A stretch of DNA of 64,000 bases from Multifurca ochricompacta (GCA_022496185.1 WTXG01000089.1:1-64000), one strand, 5' to 3'; shown: positions 9,746 to 20,868, counted from the stretch's first letter. A program made the numbers and translations. The notes: a model not told the origin generated them from the letters alone.

Positions 9746-10376
9746 TAATTGATAAGATCAAAAACGCGTTCACAATTAATTAGATACTTAGGATATACAT
9801 CTAAGTGATAAGATCAAAAATGTGTTCACAGTTAATTAGATACTTGGGATATACATCTAATACAAGTGATAAGATCAAAATGCGTTCACAATTAATTAGA
9901 TACTTGGGATGTACATCTAAGTGATAAGATCAAAAATGCATTCACATTTAATTAGATACTTAGGATATACATCTAATACAAGTGATAAGATCAAAAATGT
10001 GTTCACAATTAATTAGATACTTAGGATGTACATCTAAGTGATAAGATCAAAAACACGTTCACAATTAATTAGATACTTAGGATGTACATCTAAGTGATAA
10101 GATCAAAAATGCGTTCACAATTAATTAGATACTTGGAATATACATCTAAGTGATAAGATCAAAAATGCATTCACAGTTAATTAGATACTTAGGATATACA
10201 TCTAATACAAGTGATAAGATCAAAAATGTGTTCACAATTAATTAGATACTTGGGATGTACATCTAAGTGATAAGATCAAAAATGCGTTCACAATTAATTA
10301 GATACTAAAGATATACATCTAAGATAATATAAGTGATAAGATCAAAACGCGTTCACAATTAAATAGATACAAGTGA
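9746..10376 (+). repeat. Satellite array, about 11 units of 50-66 bp
   Basis: Units read gtGATAAGATCAAAAATGCG followed by TTCACAATTAATTAGATACT and a tail GGATATACATCTAAG, with or without TACAA, which gives two unit lengths. Eleven units plus a partial twelfth at the right edge. Units vary mainly at the TGCG/TGTG/ACGC position, that is at CpG-type sites. Confidence 0.92.
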
Positions 10377-10429
10377 TAAAATCAATTCTGCATAACACTA
10401 TATAATATATTGTGTGTCTTTACTAGTGA

Positions 10430-10502
10430 GGCTGGGTGGCTTAGTGGTTAAAGCACCAGACTGAGCTTGTTCCAGGTCTTAGGTTCAATCCATGTTTCAG
10501 CC
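10430..10502 (+). ncRNA. tRNA-shaped sequence with Pol III A and B boxes (SINE head or tRNA pseudogene)
   Basis: 73 nt. A-box TGGCTTAGTGG (10437-10447), B-box GGTTCAATCC (10482-10491, one base short of consensus). A seven-base acceptor-like pairing GGCTGGG/TTCAGCC (with G-U pairs) and a D-stem GCT/AGC are present. The anticodon stem does not pair well, so it is not a working tRNA. Followed by an A-rich segment (10531-10545). Flanked by the inverted pair TACTAGTGAGGCT/GAGCCTAGTA. Confidence 0.55.
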
Positions 10503-11227
10503 ATTTCTGTTCTAGGTTGACGAGCCTAGTAAAAAAATAATTTTATATAATAATATTCCCACAAGTATTCCACGAGTACCCGTGCGGGTACCGGGGTGCC
10601 AAAATCAATACCCGGATCCGTGTGAGTATTTTCCCATGGATCACCCGGATCTGTGAGTATCAATACCCGTGAGTTTTCCCACGGCTCTACTCAAAAACTT
10701 GCAAGTTACCCGGACTTGTGCTATGCCCTAGGTAGTCACTCCCATGACGCTTGGGCTCGATACAAGTAGGCTGCACTACTATAGTCTTTACATAGTAGCT
10801 AGAAGGTTTTGTCTCTGGGCAGAAGTATTCGCTGCCATATTGTGGAGGTTCGCTCCACCAGAGGAAACCTAATAGTCTACTCAGTCATGGCCCCAATCAT
10901 CTAGGGCTTAATCATGGACTCCACCACCAGCATTAGAGGAAGGGCTATACACCCTTTGTCTCTAATGGAACTTGCAGTTGGCTCCTCCATGACATGACTC
11001 CCAGTCCTGTTTACACCAGACACTCTGGCTAGTCTACCAGAGCTTATGTCTAGTTACAGGATTGTGCTAGACAGTTTTACTATACCTAGAAAGTTGCACA
11101 AAAAAGGCAGGACCTTCTTAGGTTCTAAAGCATAGTGCCACAGTATGGGGTGGCACTCTTAAGCAAGACCTGGGCACTGGTTCTAACTGCTCCTTGGAAC
11201 CAGGAACAACTTTATAACATCTCAAAT

Positions 11228-12107
11228 ATGCTGTCTTCAATTGTCTTCCCTCCCTCCTCCAAGATGGAGCGCCTTGATGGCTCCAACTGGCAGGTCTGGT
11301 CTGCCAACTTTAACGCCCTCTTGAGGATGAACGGGCTCAGGAGGCATATTGTTACGCCTTACCCTGACATGCCCCTCCTCCCAGAGGACAAGGAGGAAAA
11401 GGAAAAAATGCAGAAGGAAGTAATTGACCCCATCCTGAGGGAATGGATGGGAGAAGAGGAAATGCTTATTGGGCTCCTCTTTCTTAACGTCACCCAAGAA
11501 GTCTACTCCCAAGTAGCTTCTGATGCCAATTATCCTTCTCTTAGTGAGAAGTATAATAAGTTGGAATGGCTGTATGGCTCTGTAGGTAGCATGGCCACAT
11601 ATAATCTGTGGCTTGCCCTGGTGTCCTTCCGTCTTGATGAAGGACAGACATTCAGGACCCAATTACAAAAGGTCCTGGATGCCAGGAGTACCCTTAGGGA
11701 GAATGGGATGGAGGTCAATGACCTCCAGATGAGCTTCATACTGCTGAAAGCTCTCCCAGACTCCTACAGTGCCATTGCTGGTCCATACTAGCCTCTGGCG
11801 ATCCAGAGTGACGTCTCCTCAGGACCTTGTGCAGAGGTTCCTAAATGAGGAAAGTCGCCTGGTGGGTCCCTTGGGAAGTGGTAGTGCAGTCCTGTCTAAG
11901 GCTGCACCTGTCAAATCTAAAAAACCTACAAATTTATCACCACTTCCCACTGCTGCCCCTGGTTCACAAGGGGTGGTCTGCTTCTATTGCCAAAAGCCTG
12001 GACACAAGTCCAACGCTTGTGCAAAGAAGAAGAAGGACCTGGAGAATGCCAAAAAGGGCAAGGCAGGGAACAAGAAGAGGGCTGAGGCCCAACATGTAAT
12101 ACTATAG
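11228..12107 (+). pseudogene. Cop-B gag (UBN2-type) with zinc knuckle
   Basis: I take the ATG at 11228 (MLSSIVFPPSS) because Cop-A has the equivalent start at 26498; the frame is open upstream to 11135 but that part is leader. Blocks: MERLDGSNWQVW, LREWMGEEEMLIGL, YNKLEWLYGSVGSMATYNLW, NGMEVNDLQMSF. A frameshift lies between about 11770 and 11791. The nucleocapsid knuckle CFYCQKPGHKSNAC (C-x2-C-x4-H-x4-C) at 11980-12021 is followed by a lysine-rich tail. Gag forms the virus-like particle and binds the genomic RNA. One of the better preserved gag copies in the window. Confidence 0.87.
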
Positions 12108-12368
12108 CCACCGTAGTTAATGGTAGTGGCAAAATAGAGGAGGTGCATGAAGCACCTGCATTCGCCTTTATGTTCACACCTATAATCTGGATATCAATCA
12201 GATTATTGGATGCTTGATAGTGGCAACAGCTCATTTCAGTCCAAACCTTGAAGACTTTGACACTATAAAGTCGACAACCCATGAAGTATCACTAGGTGAC
12301 AACTCCATAGTCAAAACAAATGGAGTTGGCACTGTGATCATCAGGACTGATCAAGGTTTTGACTTGGA
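12108..12368 (+). pseudogene. Cop-B aspartic protease
   Basis: Around 12208-12225 the plus strand reads WMLDSG, the retropepsin active-site motif, followed one base out of frame by the usual A-x-A-H-F-S sequence. A single-base deletion just after DSG breaks it. The next block, DNSIVKTNGVGTVII (12298-12345), is the conserved region after the protease. Confidence 0.7.
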
Positions 12369-13491
12369 ATGAGCAATGTGCTCCACATGCCTGGAGGACA
12401 TAAAATACTCTCCGCCAGTGCCCTAGTAGAAAAAGGGGCAACTGTGTTCTTTGATAATAAGAAGGCAACAATAAAATATGGCAATAACATTATAGCGGAA
12501 GCATGGAAGTTTGGCAAATTGTATTGGGTACTAGGCAAACACGTCCTAAGTAGTATCATCTGCATCTGCCTCACTAGAAATCTGGCATCAAAGAATGGGC
12601 CATATGTCTAAAGAAGCCCTGAAAAGATATGCTCCTGAGGCGTTAAAGGCCTCAAAATTAATAATAGCCAAGTGGAAGACAAGCTGTGTTATGGCTGTGA
12701 AATGGGCAAGTCCCATCGTCTTCCATTTCCCCCATCTTCAAAGCATGCATCAGCCCCCCTTGAGATCCTTCATAGTGATCTTAGGTCCCTTGCAGTGCAG
12801 TTCAATACAAGGGAATCTATACTTTGCCACCTTCTTGGACGACTTTAGCAGATACTGCTTTAATCGTTCCAATGAAGTCTAAAGATCTGTTTACACCAGT
12901 TTTTAATAAACTGAAGACACTACTTGAAAAAATTTAATCATAAAATCAAGTGTCTTCATACAGATCGTGGTGGCGAGTATGTGAACAAGGCGCTGAAGGC
13001 AATGCTTGAAGATTTGGCATAGAGCATAAACTTACGATGCCGTATAGTCCACAACAGAATGGAAGGGCCGAGAGATTTAATAGAACCATTATGGAAAAAG
13101 GCACTAGCATGCTGCATGATGCTGGCCTGTCTCTTGGTTTTTGGGAGTGTGCTGTTGAGACAGCATGTCATATATATAATAGAACTCCCATCCGTTCTAA
13201 TAAGTGGAAAACTCGCTTGAGCTTCTGGTTGGGAACAAACCAGATGTCTCATACTTTAAGGTCTTTGGTTGCAAAGCCTATTATCATGTTCCAGAGGGCA
13301 AGCGGCGTAAATTAGATCCCAAAGCCAGGGAAGCCGTCTTTGTCGGGTATGAGCCCACTTCTAAGGGCTATACACTTTGGGATAGTCGTACCCGGTCTCT
13401 CATCTTTTCACGAGATGTTACATTTGATGAGAGATCCTTCCCATCCCGCTCTGTAAGGACAGCAGAGCAGATAAACCTTAGAGCAACCTAG
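12369..13491 (+). pseudogene. Cop-B integrase
   Basis: Starts with the pre-integrase block MSNVLHMPGGHKILSA, then the zinc-binding part with GHMSKEAL and a damaged C-x2-C. The catalytic core is in pieces: the first Asp region FATFLDDFSRYC (12820-12860), the second Asp in HTDRGGEY (12955-12985) and the Glu in NGRAERFNRTIMEKG (13055-13100). The tail EAVFVGYEPTSKGYTLWD (13327-13385) is the copia integrase C-terminal signature. At least four frameshifts. Confidence 0.85.
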
Positions 13492-13849
13492 TGAAGGTGG
13501 CTCATTTACTTTACCTGGTGGCTCAGTCCAGCACCACCAGCAACTGCTACACATTCCTGAGGCTCCTCAAGATGAGGAAGACCTAGAAGAGGAACAGGAG
13601 GACATAGTACCTCCTCAACACACCCAGCCTACCACACCCACACGTAATGTAGACACCACACACCCTCAGACTATATATCAGACCCTCCATCACAAGTCAT
13701 GGAACCATCCTCCCCTCCCAAAAGAACCGGCAATCAGAAATCAGAAAGGATTGCAGGACAGACTTCCTCAACCTAATTTTCAGAGGACAAGTCCACGCTC
13801 TGAATGACGAGATAGGGCAATCCAAGAAGATTTAGACTTGGATACTGCA

Positions 13850-14746
13850 CGTCCCAATCGGAATTCGTCTGAATCCTCACTTCTACAACGAGGATAATGC
13901 AGAGTTTGTGCAGGGTTCTTCCAGACTTGGTCAGATGGATCTACTCAATGCTGCAGGATCACCTTATAGGGATCCTCTCACTTTTAAAGAAGCAATGGAG
14001 TCTGATAATGCCAGTGATGGCTTGAGGCATGTCAATATGAAATTGATGCCTTAGAAAAACTTAAAGTGTGGCCTTGAAGACCTTCCTGAAGGTAGAAAGG
14101 CTGTAAAGTCCAAGTGGGTCTTTAAATTGAAAGCAGATGGACGCTTTCGTGCTAGGCTTGTAGCAAAAGGGGTTCACCCAAATAGAGGGGGTGGACTTCG
14201 ATGAAACCTTCTCCCCAGTCGCCAGATTTGAGTCTCTTAGACTGTTATTAGCGTTGGCCGCGCTTGAGGATTGGGAAATCCACCAATGGATGTCAAATCG
14301 GCATTCCTACATGGCGATCTGGATGAGGAGATTTATATGGAGCAACCTGTTGGTTTGTCGTTGCTGGACAAGAGTCCAAAGTTTGTAGGCTACAGAAGGC
14401 TCTGTATGGCCTCAAACAAGCTTCCCGAGCATGGAACTTGCAATTCCATGCAGTTCTCAATGAACTGAGCTTTACTCGGACGTACTCTGATGCAGGAGTA
14501 TATGTGTATCATCACCAAGAGGGGGATGGTTCACTTTTCGTCATTTTATATGTTGATGACATCACTATACTTGGGTCCTCCACTAAGAAGATTCAATGGC
14601 TGAAGGACTCTCTATCTAGCCGATATGAGATGACCGATCTTGGCGAAATCCAGTCTACCTTGGAGTTAACATCACCAGGGATCGTCCTAACAAGACACTG
14701 GATATGACCAGACAGCCTATGTATCTCCATAGTTGAGAGGTTTGGA
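13850..14746 (+). pseudogene. Cop-B reverse transcriptase
   Basis: Copia RT blocks in order: [20 protein letters not shown] (14107-14170), [20 protein letters not shown] (14195-14255), [19 protein letters not shown] (14280-14335) in a second frame, then SLFVILYVDD (14530-14560) with the catalytic Tyr-Val-Asp-Asp. The link between integrase and RT (13500-13850) is proline- and acid-rich with several frame changes and no domain. Frameshifted at least three times. Confidence 0.87.
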
Positions 14747-15506
14747 ATGGGGGATTCCAACCCAGTATATACTCCTCTACCCTCTGGCGTGGATGTTCAT
14801 TTGGTCAAATTTGAAGACCAGGCATCTACCTCTGATATTAAGAGGTATCAGCAGTTAATGGGGTCTCTGCTTTGGGTGCAGATTGGAAGCAGACCTGACA
14901 TTAGTTTTGCTGTTGCACGCCTTAGCCAATTTGCTTCCAACCCTTCCCAGCAGCACATGCGACTAGCAAAGTATGTCTTAGCCTATCTAAATGCTACAAA
15001 AGACTACAAGTTGCGCTATTCTGGAGGGAATGGTGAAGTTGGCCTTCATGGCTTTGCGGATTCCTCATGGGGAGATCAAGAGGACCGCCACTCCACCTCA
15101 GGCTATGTCTTTTTCCTTGCTAATGGAGCCATTAGCTGGTGTTCCAGGAAGCAAAGACAGTAGCACAGTCCACCACTGAAGCCGAGTATATGAGCCTTGC
15201 TGAGGCTTCAAATCAGGCAGCGTGGTATAGGACTTTATGCAGGAATTGGGATATGAAGTTAGTTCACCCATACAACTGCATTGTGACAATAAGGGTGCAG
15301 TAGATCTTGCATTAAACCCTGTCACAGGAAGGCGATCAAAGCACATACCAATAAAGTACCATGCCATTAGGGAGTATGTAGAATCACACCAGATAGACTT
15401 GGTGCGAACTCCCACTGGAGAGATGCTAGCAGATGGCCTTACAAAGTCTCTGCCTAGATCATCTTTTGATCTCATGGTAACTGGATTTGGACTAGTGCTG
15501 GAATGA
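14747..15506 (+). pseudogene. Cop-B RT connection and RNase H
   Basis: One frame to 15163 carries QLMGSLLWVQIGSRPDISF and the RNase H start LHGFADSSWGDQEDRHSTSG. After a frameshift near 15160 it continues with HCDNKGAVDLALNP (15278-15320), KYHAIREYVESHQIDLVRTP and GEMLADGLTKSLP, the C-terminal RNase H signature of copia elements. RNase H would degrade the RNA template during cDNA synthesis. Confidence 0.88.
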
Positions 15507-15747
15507 AGGAGCTGGAATCTGGAGACTTTGTCACCAGTTTCACTTTCCCACCATGCCACATGAGCACGTTCTCGACCTCGAGAGTGACGCAAGAGGTGTG
15601 TAGACTTGCATAAGCGAATCTACAACTCGTATGCAAAACTCACAAAGAGTTAGAGAAGTTGGATCTCTGGCTGGTGACATGTTCGTTCAATTGTGAACAG
15701 CAGTGTGCTCATTTAACTCATTCCACTTAATGATCGATGCCTTCACC

Positions 15748-15756
15748 ATGGAGGGA
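15748..15756 (+). promoter_or_regulatory. Cop-B polypurine tract
   Basis: A short purine run, TGGAGGGA, immediately before the 3' LTR; Cop-A has the same run at 31041-31048. It is the expected plus-strand primer site. Confidence 0.65.
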
Positions 15757-16256
15757 TGTTGACACAGGACGTGTCTGGAGATGCTTCAGGCATCTAAGGT
15801 TCGCTTCAGCTGTAGATTAGATTAGATTAGTTCCGGAGTATCGGACTTTTTATATCTTTATTACATTTCTTTCTCACCTTACTCAGCTGATTAGTGATGG
15901 ACTTAGTAATGCGCAGTAAGCATGTGATATCTCTTTGGCCAATGGCCTTTATCCCTCTCTGTTTATTGTCCGGCACTTGTGGACTTATTCCCAGTGCGCA
16001 CAGACCATTTCCCCTGGCCCCATGGGTATATAAGGGTGTCTGTTTCGTCTCTTACACTTCAGAGTTCTTCTAACCTCTGAAGTGTAAGTTCCTTTACTTT
16101 ACTCTCTACTTACCTTTGACTAACTGTATATACTTGTCTTTTCTAGGTCAGTAGTATAGTATATATAGAGTTCTTCTAACCTCTGAAGTACTTGTCTTTT
16201 CTAGCCTCACCGCTACTAACCACAGTCAGTATAACCAGCAGCATGATTGTTTGACA
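15757..16256 (+). repeat. Cop-B 3' LTR
   Basis: 500 bp, TGTTGACACAGGACGTG...TTGTTTGACA; TATA box near 16026-16034. The base after its end begins gypsy gag sequence, not the Cop-M leader found to the left of the 5' LTR. Confidence 0.93.
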
Positions 16257-16304
16257 GCTCCCAGACCCAGCTCCTCCTCCTCCCCCACCACCCCCAGTCA
16301 TGAT

Positions 16305-16896
16305 TGTAACGCCTGGTGCGGGCGTTCGTCACGACGTGTGATAAGTCACGTAGCAAAACTACGAGTCAAGTGTGCACTGTCTTTCAAGTACACAGAGTTC
16401 AGGTGAGAAGTCAATACCAAGGAGCTAATCCCTCAGTATCAGTGAGCAGAGGAGTGCCAAAAGCACTGAGACAATTCAAGAGTTGGGTCTTAGAGATCAC
16501 CCAGAAGGTAATGCACCAAGTTGATTAAGAAGTCAAGTCTAAGGCATACAGGCTATCTAGGCAGGCCTTATATACGTAATAGAGATCGGAGTCTGAATCG
16601 GAGTACCGTACTCGGTATATCAACAGAGTCATAATGTAACGAACGGGGAACAGAGTCAGTGTGGGCCAGGTGAGAATATACATAGACGAATCCAGTATAG
16701 TCACAATTCTGGTGGGAAAATACATAAGAGTCCTTGTGTAAGATATGAGTCAGAGATAAGCACAGCCTGGGTCAAAGATAAGGAACAAATAGGTACAATG
16801 GAAGTCATAACACGGTCAACAAAGGGGCAAATAGGGCCAAAGGATATGTCATGTGATAGAATAAGAGAACAAGACGACGCAACGGGGTTCATAACA
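16305..16896 (-). mobile_element. LTR2 solo LTR in G1 gag
   Basis: 592 bp. The plus strand starts TGTAACGCCTGGTGCGGG and ends GGTTCATAACA. The exact duplication ATGAT lies at 16300-16304 and 16897-16901, and gag rejoins across it (PPPVM-MPPNIPPPSG). Relatively CpG-rich compared with G1 around it, so younger. Confidence 0.92.
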
Positions 16897-17890
16897 ATGA
16901 TGCCACCAAACATTCCCCCACCTTCAGGACGCCTGTCAGGCATATTGCCTCAAACATTTGCAGGGGATCGTTCACAAAGCAAGAAGTTATGTTGGAGTTC
17001 ATGACCTTCAAAAACTTCAACCATGACATTCCCCAAATCATCAACCCCTTCCAGTGTGCCAACCTCTTCTTATCCTTTGATTTGGGGAGAAGCAGTAGAT
17101 GACTGGACAATGGAGCAGCTGGAATGGCTGAACGAACAGATTGAGAGTGGGTGCCACACCACTAGCGAAGGTCTTTGGGAAACCATTGCCCAACAATTCA
17201 AAGATGCGTTCACAGATGGGCAGGCCAAGCAGAAGGCTGCTTGAGAATTAAAGTCCCTAAGGATGGAGAAGGGGGAATTGGACGCCTATGTGGCAAAATT
17301 CAGAAGTCTGGCCAACAGGGCTGGATATGACACGGATGAAGGCAACACTGGACCTCTTCTCCCAAGGATTGCCCAATCCCCTAGTTAAAAACATCATCCA
17401 ATTCCACCACCCTCAGGATTGGGATGGATGGGTAGAGGCTGCTTGACGACAGCAGCAAGATTATCTAGACTTTCAAACATGCTTTGGGGTCGATACAAAG
17501 AAGGGAAAGACCTGAGATCAGTGGAAGGCCGCTTTCAGAATTAAACCAGCACATACCTCTCAGCGAGATCCAAATGCCATGGATATGTCAGCTGACAGAA
17601 CCCGAGCAAGGGCCACACTTACTGAAGATGAATGACAGATGTTGATGAAGGAAGGATGGTGCTTTTGTTTGTAAAGCACAAGGACATATGTCGAGAGAAT
17701 GCCCTAAGAAGGGGGCACAAGTGGCTGAAGCTATGACTGCACCTATCTGCAATAACCCACCCACTGTCAAAAAGAAAACGCCAACGAAAGAAGAAAAGGT
17801 GCAAGAAATATGGCCAATATGATGAAGGAGAGTGAAGAAGTGCGGGCCATTCTGGTAGAAAAGGCATTCTCCAAAAAGGATTTTTGATTG
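16897..17890 (+). pseudogene. G1 gag (capsid and zinc knuckle)
   Basis: After the proline-rich MMPPNIPPPSGRLSG come FKNFNHDIPQ-type and DDWTMEQLEWLNEQIESG blocks (17095-17150), ETIAQQFKDAFTDGQAKQKA, then in another frame MEKGELDAYVAKFRSLANRA and LFSQGLPNPLVKNIIQFHHP, the Retrotrans_gag domain. The nucleocapsid CCHC knuckle near 17660-17705 is damaged by a one-base shift. The start of gag (16257-16304) is only the segment ending at the LTR2 insertion. Non-functional. Confidence 0.83.
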
Positions 17891-17900
17891 GCTCTACCCA

Positions 17901-18480
17901 TTGGCCTGGGCACGAGCACTACATGTAACCTCTGTGTATACTAGTCGCTTCAAATCTTTGAAAATACCAGTACATTTCAAAACTACACAGAAGATGGCCA
18001 ATCGTGATATCCTGATAGACTCAGGAGCTACCAATAATTTTATCAGTCCACACATGGCAAGGACCATGGGATTGGGAATGCTAGCACTTCCCCAGGAAAA
18101 GAATATCTGGAATATTGATGGAACCGCCAACTGAGCTGGAAAGATCACGCATTACACTGACCTTAATGTCCAAGTAGGAGAATGGACAAAAGTCATCCGT
18201 TTCCTAGTCACCAACTTAGGAGATGAGGACCTAATCTTAGGATATCCATGGCTTGCTGCTTTCGAACCAAAAGTTAACTGGAGCAACGCAACTATGGATA
18301 AAGAGTTCTACCCTGTGCTAATCACCTCCATGGGTATGATTATGTGGCTCAACACTTGGCAGTACACAGAGCCAAGGAAGAAAGCAAGGACCTGGGTTAC
18401 TGCTTCACTACCAAGGTGTCAGAGCTCGCCAGAAAGCAATGGAAGGACATGCAGAAAGGACCTTTGAGGAAGTAGTGCTG
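17901..18480 (+). pseudogene. G1 aspartic protease
   Basis: The frame 17901-18134 contains RDILIDSGATNNFISPHMAR; DSG at about 18018-18026 is the retropepsin active site. The following IDGTAN block ends in a stop (TGA near 18132) where other copies read through. Downstream, GDEDLILGYPWLAAFEPKVN is recognisable at 18220-18280, typical of the protease-RT linker of gypsy chromoviruses. Confidence 0.8.
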
Positions 18481-19400
18481 GAAGCATACCACTGACATTG
18501 GAAGGTATTTTCAGAGGAGGAATCACAATGCTTCCACCTGCATGGCCATGGGACCACACCATTGACTTTACACCTGACACCCCGTCAGCAATCGATTGCA
18601 AAATCTACCCATTATCTCAGGCAGAACAGACAGCGCTCATGGCATTCCTTGAAGAACACCTGGCAAAAGGGTACATTTGGCCATCAAAGTCCCCATATGC
18701 ATCACCCTTCTTCTTCATCAAGAAAAAGGACAGCAAACTTTGACCTGTTCAGGATTACTGGCACATAAATGCCCATACCGTAAAACACCTACCCCCTGCC
18801 ACTTATATCGGAACTTATTGATACCATGTGAGACAAATCCCTGTTTTCTAAGATGGACGTCCGTTGGGGCTATAACAATGTCAGGATCAGAGAAGGTGAT
18901 CAGTGTAAAGCAGCATTCAAGACCAACCAGGGGCTGTTTGAGCCAAACGTCATGTTCTTTGGCCTCACCAACTTGCCCACCACTTTCCAGTCTATGATGA
19001 ACCATATATTTTGCAATCTCATTCTCACAGGTGAAGTGGTGGTATACATGGATGATATATTGGTAGCCACTGCAAATGACCTGGTCCACCACTGAGAACG
19101 AGTTCACCAGGTATTGGATATCCTGCATGAGCATGACCTCTATCTCAAACTGGCCAAATGCTCGTTCGAGCAGCAAAGTGTAGAGTACCTGGGAGTCATT
19201 CTGGAAGGAGGACACATACGAATGGACCCAGTAAAGGTGCATGGTATTCGGGAATGGCCCGTTACTGACATGTGTCAAGGATGTGCGATCCTTCATAGGA
19301 TTCTGCAACTTCTACTGACGATTTGTGCAAGGGTTCTCAGGGATTGCCCAACCACTGAATGGACTACTAAAGAAGGATGTACCTTGGCACTGGGGAGTTG
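18481..19400 (+). pseudogene. G1 reverse transcriptase
   Basis: Blocks: [31 protein letters not shown] (18705-18743), [20 protein letters not shown] (18850-18909), [31 protein letters not shown] with catalytic YMDD at 19045-19056, and [18 protein letters not shown]. The frame is broken near 18740-18850 and by a TGA near 19093. The enzyme would copy the element RNA into cDNA. Confidence 0.87.
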
Positions 19401-20020
19401 AACAAAAACAGGCCTTTGAATGAATTCGGGACATCATTGGATCGGAACCTGTCCTCCTACAACCCGACTTAGGACAGCCCTTTGAACTTGAAGTCAATGC
19501 ATCTCACTTTGCCAATGGGGCCGTATTAAACCAAAGGGACACAAGGGGGCTGCTTCACCCAGTTGCTTTCTACTCCAAGACCTTCTCGCCAGCTGAACAG
19601 AACTATGATATTTGGGATAGGGAATTGCTTGCCATTGTAAAAGCACTATGACACTGGCGACCATATTTAGCAGGAACCCCTCATAAAACCATCATTCACA
19701 CTGATCACTCCAACCTTTTGTATTAAAAAACCCCACAAGATTAGTCAATGGGTAGCCTGCGAAGTCCTGGAGCTGGAGGAATACAACTTTGTACTGAAGC
19801 ATATTGCAGGAAGTTGTAATGCACACACAGACGCCCTGTCACGATGATCTGATCTGAGCAATGGAGGGGAAGACAACAACAACATCACAGTACTCCCTGA
19901 AGAGGTCTTGCAAAGGCAGCAGTCATTAGCCTTCACAACATGGATTTGGGGCCCAAGTCTCACAAAATATGAATCAGCAGCTATGCCAATCATGGGCAGA
20001 TGCACATAACCTGAAGAAGA
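19401..20020 (+). pseudogene. G1 RNase H
   Basis: In shifting frames: LLQPDLGQPFELEVNASHFA (canonical D-A-S is N-A-S here), [36 protein letters not shown] and HTDHSNLL. These are the gypsy RNase H blocks. The linker LEEYNFVLKHIAGS follows. Several stops. Confidence 0.8.
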
Positions 20021-20868
20021 TTGATGGGCTTTGGTGGAAGGACGGAGATCGTCTTGTTGTCACCGGTTGGTGACAACATTAAGAGGGGGGTGATCCATTT
20101 TCACCATGACCTTCCCTCTGCTGGCCACCCAGGCATCGCCAACACCTACACACTTGCCAAACACGATTATTGGTGGCCAAACATGAAAAAGGATGTCGAA
20201 GAATATGTGAAAGGATGTGCAGACTGCCAGGCCAACAAAGTGAACACGCACCCACATCCACCAGCGCCATCCCCAATTACACCATAGCCTCACTACCATT
20301 CCAGACCATCGCCATGGACTTTATCGTCAAGCTCCCCACCTCCAGGGGCTTTGATTCCGTCCTGACCATCACCAACCACGACTGTTCCAAGGCAGCACTG
20401 TTCATACCCTGCAAGGAATCAATTACAGCAGAAGGAGTCGCCAAGCTATATCTGGATCACATCTATAGACACTATGGCCTCCCTGAGAGATTATTTTGGA
20501 TCGTGACCCACGTTTTACCTCCACATTTCACCCGCGCACTCTGTAAGGTCCTAGATGTAACCCAAAAATATCTCGACTGCCTACCATCACAAACCGATGG
20601 ACAGTCAGAAAGGACAAACCAATGGTTGGAACAATATCTTCAGTTCTGGTGTAACAGACAACAGGATGACTGGGCAGACTGGTTAGCCACTGCGGAATTT
20701 GCGCATAACTCATGGCCCAATGGTACCACTAAAGCCACCCCATTCTCCCTTATCATGGGTGGACACCACGAACCACTTGGACCAATAAACCCACTAAGGT
20801 CCCATCCATGGCACAGTGTATCAGCCAATGGGAGGAGATCAGGAAATCAGCCAATGAAAATCTTCTAA
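20021..20868 (+). pseudogene. G1 integrase
   Basis: Zinc-binding H-H-C-C: HFHHDLPSAGHPG...CADCQANK (20090-20240). Core: MDFIVKLPTSRGFDSVLTIT with the first Asp (about 20312-20370) and QTDGQSERTNQWLEQYLQFW with the Glu. The block that should read ISDRDTRFTS (second Asp) reads FWIVTHVLPPHFT at 20495-20530, so the catalytic triad is incomplete as well as frameshifted. Confidence 0.85.

Larger units (their letters stand above)
9290..10730. mobile_element. Non-autonomous hAT-like DNA transposon
   Basis: 1441 bp, flanked by an exact 8-bp duplication GGTAGTCA (9282-9289 and 10731-10738); the uninterrupted target is visible in Cop-A near 26005. The terminal inverted repeats TAGGGCCTAGCACGAGT and TAGGGCATAGCACAAGT (complement of the right end) match at 15 of 17 positions. 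An 8-bp duplication and TAGGG-type ends indicate the hAT superfamily. Subterminal regions are dense in CCGGATC and GAGTA motifs in both orientations, probable transposase sites. There is no transposase; inside are a satellite and a tRNA-shaped sequence. Confidence 0.87.
8851..11227 (+). other. Cop-B long untranslated leader, split by a hAT-like element
   Basis: Without the insertion (9290-10730, plus one copy of its duplicated target) the leader is a little over 0.9 kb. It shares ordered blocks with the leaders of Cop-A and Cop-M, including TGATGAGGGACCCTAAG, GTAGCTGGGTTTT and CATGGCCCCAATCATC. Inverted repeats such as AAGCTCACAAAAGCTT suggest RNA structure. There is no long ORF, so a packaging or translation-control role is a guess. 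Confidence 0.7.
8322..16256 (+). mobile_element. Cop-B: Ty1/copia retrotransposon with both LTRs, decayed coding region
   Basis: 5' LTR 8322-8836, PBS 8837-8850, leader with a hAT insertion, gag, protease, integrase, RT, RNase H, polypurine tract, 3' LTR 15757-16256. Domain order protease-integrase-RT-RNase H defines copia. It is about 6.5 kb without the hAT insertion. The flanks do not match: GCCTC inside Cop-M leader on the left and GCTCC inside gypsy gag on the right. Either recombination has joined two loci or the assembly has. All ORFs are interrupted. Confidence 0.9.

Noticed and set aside
9406..9783. Open frame of 125 aa at the left of the hAT element
   Set aside because: Covers subterminal repeats and the start of the satellite; no domain, and no similar frame in the other hAT-like element.
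9746..10376. CRISPR-like repeat array
   Set aside because: Units are contiguous with no unique spacers, in a eukaryotic transposon; it is a satellite.
10430..10502. Functional tRNA gene
   Set aside because: Anticodon stem does not pair and the B-box is one base short; kept only as a tRNA-like sequence.
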